Source: Planctomycetota bacterium (GTDB taxonomy: Bacteria > Planctomycetota > JACOTG01 > JAJDCM01). From it: 64,000 nucleotides of DNA. This document shows, in pieces, positions 20,929 through 29,612 of the stretch. The stretch covers positions 1 to 64,000 of the forward strand of contig JAJDCM010000322.1 of the NCBI GenBank assembly GCA_029260825.1. The letters are read 5' to 3'. Numbering within the stretch: the stretch's first letter is position 1; every line of letters starts with the position of its first letter. A program made the translations under genes and the position numbers. The notes beneath the pieces were generated by a model that worked only from the letters and a program-made list of their open reading frames with translations, was not told the origin of the DNA and did not search any database.

Positions 20929-22305
20929 TTACGGAGTTCGGATTTTCCAGGAGGTGTGGAGGGCTCGGAGCTCCAGCAAGAGCTCCAGCTGAAACGAGCC
21001 GTCGGTCATGAGGTTCACCATCTCGTGAGGATCGTTGTTCAGGTTGTACAAGCGTTCCATTCCCGTCCGGATGTCGATCACGTATTTGAATCCGGAGGTC
21101 GGTCCCTCGAAACTAAAAGTGCTCTCCCAGTGACCGGCACCGGGTGCATCGCCTTCAAGGTGGATCGTGGATCGGATGGGGCGGTCCTGAAAGATGAGGG
21201 GCAACATGCTCGCTCCCGGAAGGCTGGGTGCTGCCGGAAGGCCGGCGAGCTCGAGCAGGGTCGGAAGCAAGTCGACCGCCGACGCGGGATGGGTCACGAT
21301 CTTTTCGGGAATCCCAGGGCCGGCCAGAATCGCCGGAACCCGGCAGCTTTCTTCGTACCAGTATCCCTTGTGATTGGCGAGGCCGTGGCTTCCTCCCATG
21401 ACCCCGTTGTCGCTGGTGAAGAGGATGTACGTCTTGTCTTTCAGGCCGAGCATTTCAAGCTCGGCGATGATGCGGGCGATCTGGTGGTCAAGGTCCGTGA
21501 TCGACGAGTAGTAAGAAGGCCAGTCAAAATCCTCCACGGGCCCCGGAGGAAGCCCGGGTGCGGGATTGTCTTCGGTTGCCTGTTGTGAATAGGGGAACTC
21601 ACTCTGGCAGCAGTAGGGGCCGTGGGGAGCGGTTGTTGAGAGGAACAGGAGCCATTCCTTGCGATCAGAGCTGCGCTTTCTGAGGAAGTCGATGCTGGCG
21701 TCCGTGAAGACGTGGGTGACGTTTCCAGGCACGGTTTCGAGGGTGCCCCGGACTTCCAGCTCCGGGTCGGTGTAGTTGGAGGATCCGCTCGGGAGCCAGA
21801 GGGGAGTTTCTTGAAATCCCCAGCCGCGAGGGTCGCCGCCAAGATGGGCCTTCCCGATGTAACCGGTTCGATAACCGGCCGAATTGAATCTTGATGCCAG
21901 GGTTGGAGTTTCGGGAGGAAAGTCGATCCAGGCCCGATTCCGGATGAGATCGTTCAGGCTGTTTTGATGGCCGTAGTTGCCGGTCAGAATCGTTGCTCGG
22001 CTCGGGCTACAGAGGGGAGTTGGAATGTAGAAACGATCGAAGTAAGTGCCGCTTGCGGCGAGTGAATCGAGAGTCGGGGTTTGCACGACCAGATTTCCCG
22101 TGGACTTCAGGCAATCCCAGCGCATGTCATCGACCAGGATGATCAGGAAGTTGGGGCGATCCTTCGGGGGCTCCTCGTTGGCAAATGCCGGCCTTTCGAG
22201 AGGGGCCAGGGAGAGACCCAGGAGAAGGATAGCAATCAGACCCTTGATGAGCTTTTGGGGGGCGGTTTGGCGACTCACGTTGCGTCCTTTATGTCGTCGA
22301 TTCAT
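20929..22305 (-). CDS. type I (formylglycine) sulfatase, paralogue of 12370-13719
   Basis: PNFLIILVDDMRWDCLKS; TPLCSPSRATILTG; GKAHLGGDPRGWGFQETPLWLPSGS, closely matching the other sulfatase. Confidence 0.88.
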   Translation of the reverse strand: MNRRHKGRNVSRQTAPQKLIKGLIAILLLGLSLAPLERPAFANEEPPKDRPNFLIILVDDMRWDCLKSTGNLVVQTPTLDSLAASGTYFDRFYIPTPLCSPSRATILTGNYGHQNSLNDLIRNRAWIDFPPETPTLASRFNSAGYRTGYIGKAHLGGDPRGWGFQETPLWLPSGSSNYTDPELEVRGTLETVPGNVTHVFTDASIDFLRKRSSDRKEWLLFLSTTAPHGPYCCQSEFPYSQQATEDNPAPGLPPGPVEDFDWPSYYSSITDLDHQIARIIAELEMLGLKDKTYILFTSDNGVMGGSHGLANHKGYWYEESCRVPAILAGPGIPEKIVTHPASAVDLLPTLLELAGLPAAPSLPGASMLPLIFQDRPIRSTIHLEGDAPGAGHWESTFSFEGPTSGFKYVIDIRTGMERLYNLNNDPHEMVNLMTDGSFQLELLLELRALHTSWKIRTP

Positions 22306-22314
22306 GAATGAGAC

Positions 22315-24498
22315 TTACCGAGACGGGGTGGCGGGGAGCATGAAGCGGGCGGCGAAAACATCCCACGCTCCTGACCAGGTTGGATCTTGAGATCCTGGTG
22401 TCGTCGGAAAACTTCGACTGAGAGTCTGACCCACGATGACGACTCCTTCGGGGCCGTCCAGCGCGAGCACGCTGCCGGCGTCGAGGTCTCTGTGGCCAAA
22501 GTAAGTGCTGTATACGAGCTCTGATCCGTTGGCCGAGATTCGGGAGAGGAACGCGTCGGAGCCTCGCAACCCTTGTGGACCGGTTCCAATCGCATCCGGG
22601 GTGGTGGGGAACGTGTCCGAGACGGTCGAGCCGGTGAGAGTCACCCCGCTGGCGTCATCGACCGCGATGTCGAAGCTGTATTCGAGCTTGTTGCCCCCGA
22701 GATAGGTGGACCAGATGACGTCGGCGAGAGAGGCGCCTCCGCGACGAAGGCGGGTGACGAAGACTTCCAGGCCTCCCGCTCGCTGGGTTTGAAAGGCTCC
22801 GGGTGTCACCGGAAATTGATTGCTCCAGGAGAACCCGGTGGTGACGATGTCGCCGGTCAAGGTAAACGCCAGGCTTGTGACCGAGTCGTTCCCTTTCCCG
22901 CCGAGCAGGGTGGAATAGTCAAGATCTGCCCCACCAGGCGTGAAGGAGGAAACGAATGCATCCCCTTTGCCGCCGTACTCGGTGCGAACCGAGCCCACCG
23001 TGGTGGGAAAATCGGGGGAGAATGTCATGCCTCCGACAACCAGGCCATGAATCGGATCATGGGCAAGGTCGTTGATCGTGTCGTTCCTGGACCCTCCAAG
23101 ATAGGTGGAGTAGACCGTGTGAGCTGCACCGACTGCACTGGTGAAGCTGAGAATCGTGACGAATCCCTCCCGTTCCCCGGCTGATTCCCGCTGGTATGCG
23201 TTCTGGGTGACGGGGAAATCGGCTGAATCGGTTTCTCCGGCGACGATGAGCTGGCGAGAGCTGGTGAAGGCGAGGGTGGTGATCCTGTCATCGTCACTTC
23301 CCCCCAGATACCCGGAATAGTTGAGGCGGACTCCGTTGGGTGCCATTTGCACCACGAATCCGTCAAGCTCGCCGGAGAGCTCGTTGTCGACTGCGTTATC
23401 GGTGGTCGGAAAATCAACGGAGAATGTCTCACCGGTGATGATCGAGCCTCCCGTGATGGGATCGACATAGATGTCGGAGATCTTCTCTCCACCCCGTCCG
23501 CCGACGAACGTGGAGAACAGGATCTTGTCTCCCTCCGGGCTAAGAGCGGTCACGTACACGTCTGACCGACCGGTGACTTCTCGGTCTTGAGCGCCGGGGG
23601 TCGTGGGGAAGTCGGGGGAGGCGGTTTCCCCGGCAATGACGACCATCCCGGTGGGATTGACCGCCACCGCGCGAGCGTATTCCGAATCCGAATCGCCAAG
23701 GAACGTGGACCATTCGAGCTGAGGGTCGATCACAAGACGATCGGATGAATCCCAGGTCGGAGCGGTGAAGCCGTAGGTCGTTGAACCGAGCAAGACGAAG
23801 GAGGCTTGAATTTCCTTCCTCTGACCGTTCGGACTTTCGATGTAGGAAATCGGGGGGCGGTGTCGGATGGACCCGACCTGGGTCGTCATGACCAGGGCAC
23901 CGTCGTCATCGATTTCGAGCCTGGTGACACCTTCGCATTTGATCTTCACCTGGTTCAGGTCGGCGCCGGGGCCGAGGAGGAGATCGTATTCAAGGGTTGT
24001 CCCCTGGGAGTAAGCACGGACATCGATTCCGGGATAGATGGCCTGGTACCGCACGCTCGCGAAACAAGGGACTTGCGAGCGCCATTTTTTCGGGTTGTTC
24101 CCGAAGAAGTAGTTGTAGATCGTGTCTTGCTTTCCTTCGCCGATGAGTTGGGCTTGGTTCCCTTTTTCGAAGGTGAGCTTGACCACGCAGGTTCTCTGGT
24201 TCCCGGAGGCTTCTTGTCCATCGACCTGAAGGATCATTCCCCTCGGAAAGAGCCGGGTGTAGGTGGAGCCGTTTCGAAGAACGAACTGATCGGAAGTGTC
24301 CCACTGCCCTCGGTTTTCGATGAACGAAAGAGGGATGTTCTTTCCGAGCGGCTGCACTTTTACATCGGTGGCAGATGCGGGTTTTTTCTCTGGAAAGCCA
24401 TACGCCGACCCATTGAACCCTAGGACTAGGATTACTAGAAGCGGCAGAATGGCCCGTCCGGACTGGCCCCCGGTTTTGGGCAATTCAAACGTCGACAA
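22315..24498 (-). CDS. SBBP-repeat (beta-propeller) surface/secreted protein
   Basis: Repeated YSTYLGGS..D.....A......V.V.G.T.S.DFPTT units; SFIENRGQWDTSDQFVLRNG N-terminal domain. Confidence 0.85.
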   Translation of the reverse strand: MSTFELPKTGGQSGRAILPLLVILVLGFNGSAYGFPEKKPASATDVKVQPLGKNIPLSFIENRGQWDTSDQFVLRNGSTYTRLFPRGMILQVDGQEASGNQRTCVVKLTFEKGNQAQLIGEGKQDTIYNYFFGNNPKKWRSQVPCFASVRYQAIYPGIDVRAYSQGTTLEYDLLLGPGADLNQVKIKCEGVTRLEIDDDGALVMTTQVGSIRHRPPISYIESPNGQRKEIQASFVLLGSTTYGFTAPTWDSSDRLVIDPQLEWSTFLGDSDSEYARAVAVNPTGMVVIAGETASPDFPTTPGAQDREVTGRSDVYVTALSPEGDKILFSTFVGGRGGEKISDIYVDPITGGSIITGETFSVDFPTTDNAVDNELSGELDGFVVQMAPNGVRLNYSGYLGGSDDDRITTLAFTSSRQLIVAGETDSADFPVTQNAYQRESAGEREGFVTILSFTSAVGAAHTVYSTYLGGSRNDTINDLAHDPIHGLVVGGMTFSPDFPTTVGSVRTEYGGKGDAFVSSFTPGGADLDYSTLLGGKGNDSVTSLAFTLTGDIVTTGFSWSNQFPVTPGAFQTQRAGGLEVFVTRLRRGGASLADVIWSTYLGGNKLEYSFDIAVDDASGVTLTGSTVSDTFPTTPDAIGTGPQGLRGSDAFLSRISANGSELVYSTYFGHRDLDAGSVLALDGPEGVVIVGQTLSRSFPTTPGSQDPTWSGAWDVFAARFMLPATPSR

Positions 24499-24704
24499 TG
24501 CGCGTCCCCTTTAGTTAGCCGCCCTAATCTCCTTCTGGCGACCCCTCTATTAAATGGCTTGCGGCAAGAAATGGCAAGAGGTAAAGACTGATCAGGCTTG
24601 ATCGTTGGCGGAATTGGCAACCTGAGGCGGTTTCGTTCGAATCGCTCGAGCGATTTGCCTCAATTTGACGGATTCGTGCTCTTTGGCCCGGCGTGATGGA
24701 TCAA

Positions 24705-27071
24705 TCAGGACGCGGGTTCTGGGGTCTTGGCCGAGGGATCCTCGGGTTCCGCGTCGGTCTTTTTCGGATCGTCCTTTGAGTCTTTCCCGAGCGACATGGT
24801 GTTGCGGCATTTTGGATAGCCGGTGCAGGCTACAAAACGACCTCGCCGTCCGACCTTGACGGTCATGGGCTTTCCACATTTGTCGCATTTCTCGTGTCCC
24901 TTTTCCGGAAGAAGGGGTTGGTCCTTCTCGTCGACCGCATAGGTGTGGCGACATTTGGGGAAGGCGGAACACGCCAGGAATTTTCCTCGTTTACCCGTTC
25001 GTAGATAGAGCATCGAATCGCAGAGCGGGCATTTGTGATCGGTTTCTTTGGGCGGTTCTTTTGGCCCGTCGGAGCCGATGGAGCGGGTGTTCTTGCAGTC
25101 AGGGTAGCCCGTGCAAGCGTAGAACTTTCCCCGGCTTCCCTGTTTGAGAGCCATGTTGCTTCCGCATTGATCGCAGGTGAGCTCTTCGCCGTCTTCGGCT
25201 TCTTCTTCACCGTATTCGCTGATGGCTCTTGTGTTCTTGCAGTCGGGATATCCGGAGCAGGCGAGGAACTTTCCGTTCTTGTTGTAGCGGATGACGAAGG
25301 GCTTCTTGCACTTGTCGCAGTTCTCTTCGCTCTTTTCCGGGTTTCGCTTGATGTCCTGCATGTTCTCGTAGGCTTTGGCGAGATCTTCATCGAAGATCTT
25401 GTAGAAGCTTCCGACAACATTGACCCAGTCGGCGGTGGCGTCTTCGACTTTATCGAGGTTGTCCTCGAGCTTGGAAGTGAAGTCGACTTTCAGGATCTCG
25501 GGGAAATGCTCCTGGAGCTTGTCGGTGACAACGATGCCAAGCTCGGTGGCGAAGAACTTGCGGCTTCGCTGGAGAACGTATCCTCGATCTTGAATGGTCG
25601 AGATGATGGGGGCGTAGGTACTGGGTCGCCCGATCCCTTCTTTTTCCAGAGCTTTGACCAGGGTTGCTTCGCTGAATCGATTGGGCGGTTTGGTGAAGTG
25701 CTGGGTCGGTAGGAGTTCCTTCAACTGGAGGACTTCCTGTTCCGTGAGGCTTGGAAGGGCTTGTTCATCGGAAGGTCGTTCCCGTCTGAACACCTTGGTG
25801 TGTCCATCGAACAGGAGTTCTTTTCCGCTTGTGGTGAAGGTTCCGCGTCCTGCCTTGATCTTGACGTTGGTGAGAGCGAAACGGGCAGGCATCATCTGAC
25901 TTGCGACGAACCGTTCCCAGATCAGGTTGTAGAGCCTGAATTGATCATGGGTGAGGTGCTTTTGAATGTCGGTTGGGCTGCGCAAGGCGGAGGTTGGACG
26001 AACCGCTTCGTGAGCTTCCTGGCTTCGTTTTTTGGCCTTGTAGATGCTTGGCTTTTCGGGAAGGTACTTTTCGCCGAAGGCATCCAGGATGACGCCCCTT
26101 ACTTCTTTTACGGCTTCCGGGTCGATGTTGAGGGAGTCGGTTCTCATGTAGGTGATGAGGCCGGTGGCTCCCTCGGCCCCGAGTTCGATTCCTTCATAGA
26201 GCTGCTGGGCGACCATCATTGTTTTCTTCGCGCTGAAGCGAAGTTTGACGGAGGCTTGTTGCTGGAGTTGGCTTGTGTTGAAGGGGGGCAGGGGGCGTTC
26301 TGTTTTGTTTTGCCGGGTGATTTCATCGACGACAAAGGGTTTTTCTTTGATGTCGTTGAAGAACCCCATGGCTTCTTCTTCGTTGGTGGGTTTGACGGGT
26401 TTGTTGTCGATCCGTTTCAGCTCGGCCTTGAAGATCTCCTCTTCGGTTCCGTCGGTCCCTTTTTGGTGGAGGGTCGCGGTGATCTTCCAGTATTCCTCGG
26501 AGACGAACGCGCGGATTTCTTTTTCACGCTCGACGATGAGTTTCACGGCAACGGATTGGACCCGGCCGGCGGAGAGACCCTTGGCGATCTTGTCCCAGAG
26601 GAGGGGGGAGAGCTTGTAGCCCACGATGCGATCGAGAACCCGCCGAGCTTGCTGTGCATAGACCTTGTCCATGCTGATCTTGCCCGGGTTGTCGAAGGCT
26701 TCTTCGATTGCTTTTTTGGTGATGGCGTTGAAGGTGACCCGAATGGCTTTGTCTTCCGGGATGCTGAGAGCTTCGACGAGATGCCATGCGATGGCCTCTC
26801 CTTCGCGGTCGAGATCGGATGCGAGATAAACTTTCTCGGCGCTCGCGACCGCCTTCTTCAGTTCCCCGATGGTTTTGCCACGGCCTCGAATGGTGATGTA
26901 GTCGGGTTCGAACCCGCCCTTCTCTTCGAGGTTGATCCCGATCTTGTTCTTGGGAAGATCGCGAACATGGCCCATGGAGGCCTTCACGATGTAGTTGCTG
27001 CCAAGGACCTTATTGATGGTCTTGGCTTTGGCGGGGGACTCGACAATAACGACCGACTTCCCTTTTGCCAT
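24705..27071 (-). CDS. topA: DNA topoisomerase I with C-terminal zinc ribbons
   Basis: KSVVIVESPAKAKTINKVLG; SAGRVQSVAVKLIVERE; GLITYMRTDS; GIGRPSTYAPIISTIQDRGYV; four CxxC...C ribbons. Confidence 0.97.
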   Translation of the reverse strand: MAKGKSVVIVESPAKAKTINKVLGSNYIVKASMGHVRDLPKNKIGINLEEKGGFEPDYITIRGRGKTIGELKKAVASAEKVYLASDLDREGEAIAWHLVEALSIPEDKAIRVTFNAITKKAIEEAFDNPGKISMDKVYAQQARRVLDRIVGYKLSPLLWDKIAKGLSAGRVQSVAVKLIVEREKEIRAFVSEEYWKITATLHQKGTDGTEEEIFKAELKRIDNKPVKPTNEEEAMGFFNDIKEKPFVVDEITRQNKTERPLPPFNTSQLQQQASVKLRFSAKKTMMVAQQLYEGIELGAEGATGLITYMRTDSLNIDPEAVKEVRGVILDAFGEKYLPEKPSIYKAKKRSQEAHEAVRPTSALRSPTDIQKHLTHDQFRLYNLIWERFVASQMMPARFALTNVKIKAGRGTFTTSGKELLFDGHTKVFRRERPSDEQALPSLTEQEVLQLKELLPTQHFTKPPNRFSEATLVKALEKEGIGRPSTYAPIISTIQDRGYVLQRSRKFFATELGIVVTDKLQEHFPEILKVDFTSKLEDNLDKVEDATADWVNVVGSFYKIFDEDLAKAYENMQDIKRNPEKSEENCDKCKKPFVIRYNKNGKFLACSGYPDCKNTRAISEYGEEEAEDGEELTCDQCGSNMALKQGSRGKFYACTGYPDCKNTRSIGSDGPKEPPKETDHKCPLCDSMLYLRTGKRGKFLACSAFPKCRHTYAVDEKDQPLLPEKGHEKCDKCGKPMTVKVGRRGRFVACTGYPKCRNTMSLGKDSKDDPKKTDAEPEDPSAKTPEPAS

Positions 27072-27514
27072 GTTTTTTACCTACCTGCGCCTTCTTAACC
27101 CCAATCCCAATAACTATTTATCATGCCGTACGGGCCTGATCTCGCCGGGTTTCCGGTCGACCTTCTCGGGGGGACTGCTGTATAGCAAAAGCCCAAAAGA
27201 AGTGTCAAGCGAACCTGGTGAGGGGTCCTGTCACGACATCCCAAGCCACGAGCTTCCTGAACATTAATATGTAGGTCAAGGTTTGGGCAAGGCAGAAAGA
27301 GGGTGGAGGCCGGGTCAATGTGGATGTAAGTTGTTTATAGGTAATCGGTAAAATAAATTTATGCCTCTTTTTCTTGGAGGGGGAAGATCGGACCTGTGGT
27401 CAAACCTGACAGGAGAGGGAGACAAATCCCGAAAGATCGAAAACTGGCACCCCTGGATTCTGGAAGGGGCCCGGGGGAGCTGTTAGAATTCGCCGCTTGG
27501 AGATGCGTCTTTTC

Positions 27515-27588
27515 GGGCCTATAGCTCAGTCGGTTAGAGCACCGGACTCATAATCCGTCGGTCCCAGGTTCGAGTCCTGGTGGGCCCA
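27515..27588 (+). tRNA. tRNA with CAT anticodon (elongator Met or Ile2)
   Basis: GGGCCTA TA GCTC...GAGC A CCGGA CTCATAA TCCGT ... CCAGG TTCGAGT CCTGG TGGGCCC A; cloverleaf stems pair, anticodon loop CTCATAA. Confidence 0.93.
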
Positions 27589-28958
27589 TCTTTATGACCC
27601 TTCGTGTCATCGTCAGCCAATGAGTGACAAGGCGTGACGCTACCTTCACTTGCGGCGAGGTTGTGGTCGCCAATTCCAGCGTCAGATGATGTGACACTGT
27701 CTGTCACCCGCGGACAAGGAAAGGCATCTTTCACCCCAAGTGTCACCCCAAGCGATCCTGGGTCAGTCCCCGTAGCGAGTTGCTTTTCCTCGGATTTGGT
27801 CTCGGATGTCGGCGGGGGTGTAAGCTTTTCGAGGGCGTGGCCTAGATCGACGCGTCGGACATGGGTGTAACGGTCGATTGTGAGCGCGATCGTCGAGTGT
27901 CTAGCGAGGGCCTGGGCCTCGGCGGGGTGAATGCCGCTTTGCGCGAGATCGGTGATGTAGGCGTGTCGAAGAGCGTGGAAGTCGATGATTCGACCAGTGT
28001 CGTCCGTGGCGTCGATTCCGGCCGCTTTCAAGTCCCGACGCAGCATCTCAGCGGCACGCTCTCTCCAGGTACCGGGCCAAAGGAGTGCACGGGGTAAGCG
28101 GGTCTCGAGCCAAAGAACGAGCTCTTTTGTCAGGAAGGTTGGAAGTGGTTGGACATCGCATCGTCGTCTTTTGGAATAAGCGGCTTCTACGGTGACGCTG
28201 GGCGGAGTAGCTTCAAGGTCAAAGCTACTCCGTGTCAGGCTTGCCAGCTCCGACACCCTTAGGCCGGAGAAGCGTGCCACTACATAGAGGCGGGCCCGAT
28301 CCTCTCCGGATACACCTCGGAAAGCTGGGCCGACTCGTGTGGCGGCGAGTAGGTTTGTCAGCTCCTCGGGCTCGATGCATCGTCGCACCCGCCTTACGTC
28401 GGCACGTTCGTTCACAGCCGCAAGCGAGAGAAACGGATTACGCGCGATCCGGTCCGTCGATAGGGCCCATCGGGCAAATGACCGAATTGCAGCGATGTAG
28501 GCATTGATTGTCCGAAGTGCAAGTCCCTTCCTCTTGTCGGTCTCTTGGCGGAGCGTTCCTAAATGAGCGACGACCTTAGTGGCGTCTAGGTGCGCGAGGC
28601 GGGTGATGCCGCAGGAATCAAAAACTTCCTTTAGTCGAGACAGCGTGAGCTTTACATGCTTCTGAGAGTCATTTTTGGCTTCCAGGTGGGCCTTGTAGTC
28701 TGCGATGTGATCCTTGAGCTCTCGCGCAGCGTGCAGGGCGAGCGTGCCATCGTAGAGCCCGGCGGATTCCTTCTCGGCTCTTTTTACGAGATCAGTCATT
28801 AGTGCTTGGGTCGCGGATTTGTCGGTATAGCCGCGAATGCGTTGGCGGACACCGTTTGAGTCCGCAAGCTCAACGTACCAGCGTGAGGCTCGCTTGCGTG
28901 TCTTCTTCCCGGTGGTGGGGTCGGCTACGGTGTATACCGGCTTGAAGATGTGCGCCAC
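27534..28958 (-). CDS. tyrosine recombinase/integrase
   Basis: Core motifs ARFSGLRVSELASL, HALRHAYITDLAQSGIHPAEAQALARHS, TIDRYTHV; last codons lie antisense within the tRNA/att core. Confidence 0.93.
   Translation of the reverse strand: MAHIFKPVYTVADPTTGKKTRKRASRWYVELADSNGVRQRIRGYTDKSATQALMTDLVKRAEKESAGLYDGTLALHAARELKDHIADYKAHLEAKNDSQKHVKLTLSRLKEVFDSCGITRLAHLDATKVVAHLGTLRQETDKRKGLALRTINAYIAAIRSFARWALSTDRIARNPFLSLAAVNERADVRRVRRCIEPEELTNLLAATRVGPAFRGVSGEDRARLYVVARFSGLRVSELASLTRSSFDLEATPPSVTVEAAYSKRRRCDVQPLPTFLTKELVLWLETRLPRALLWPGTWRERAAEMLRRDLKAAGIDATDDTGRIIDFHALRHAYITDLAQSGIHPAEAQALARHSTIALTIDRYTHVRRVDLGHALEKLTPPPTSETKSEEKQLATGTDPGSLGVTLGVKDAFPCPRVTDSVTSSDAGIGDHNLAASEGSVTPCHSLADDDTKGHKDGPTRTRTWDRRIMSPVL
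27540..27589 (+). repeat. attL core: 50-bp direct repeat, tRNA 3' part
   Basis: CACCGGACTCATAATCCGTCGGTCCCAGGTTCGAGTCCTGGTGGGCCCAT, identical to 52218-52267. Confidence 0.95.
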
Positions 28959-29070
28959 GGGTATTTCTCCTTACTCATAGATTCGTTGTTGTGAAAATCC
29001 ACAACAGAACCTTGTGGTTCGCGTTGGTGTCGAGTCATTATTCTGAGCCGCTATGACATCCTAGTTTACA

Positions 29071-29379
29071 TCAAGGTTTCCAGTTGGGCCCTCTCTGGTT
29101 TTCCCATTTGTCCAGGTGCGGTGCCCCTTCTGCGAGCCAGACCATGATCTCATCTCGACGCCACCGGACTGATTCACCGATTCTGAGGGGACGTGGGAGT
29201 TTGCCCGCCGAGCGTAGTCGGTGAATTGTCCGCACTGAGACCGAGAGAAATCGCGCGAGCTCTTTGGTCGAAAGAAGAGCGTTTTCGTAGGTGCGCATGA
29301 CGGTCCCTTCGTGTGGGTGTACGCGCCCGTTGGCTGAACTGCCTGGGGTCATCGGCTGCCCCCATTGAATGCGCCCCAT
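29071..29379 (-). CDS. excisionase/AlpA-like HTH DNA-binding protein
   Basis: LLSTKELARFLSVSVRTIHRLRSAGKLPRPLRIGESVRWRRDEIMVWL matches HTH_17/excisionase pattern. Real start may be 29298 (MRTYENALLS). Confidence 0.8.
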   Translation of the reverse strand: MGRIQWGQPMTPGSSANGRVHPHEGTVMRTYENALLSTKELARFLSVSVRTIHRLRSAGKLPRPLRIGESVRWRRDEIMVWLAEGAPHLDKWENQRGPNWKP

Positions 29380-29612
29380 CCTGTGTCGGAATCTGCGACG
29401 CGCATGAACTGGTGTTGCATACCGGACCCAGCGCCGCTCCCATTCTTGCCATCAATGTCTGGTCGCTTCATTCTTGCTTCCACCTGTCCCGCAGGGAGCA
29501 TAGGGATGATCTCTCTATACTCTTTCTGAGACCCATCAGTTTCTAGGAAAAGGACGTAAACATAGGTCCCTAAGGTCCCTATGATCCCTATGGCTGCTCC
29601 CAGTGGCTAGAG

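Noticed and set aside
25761-27098. 445-aa plus-strand ORF opposite topA
   Set aside because: Antisense shadow ORF of a well-supported topA; no family motifs.
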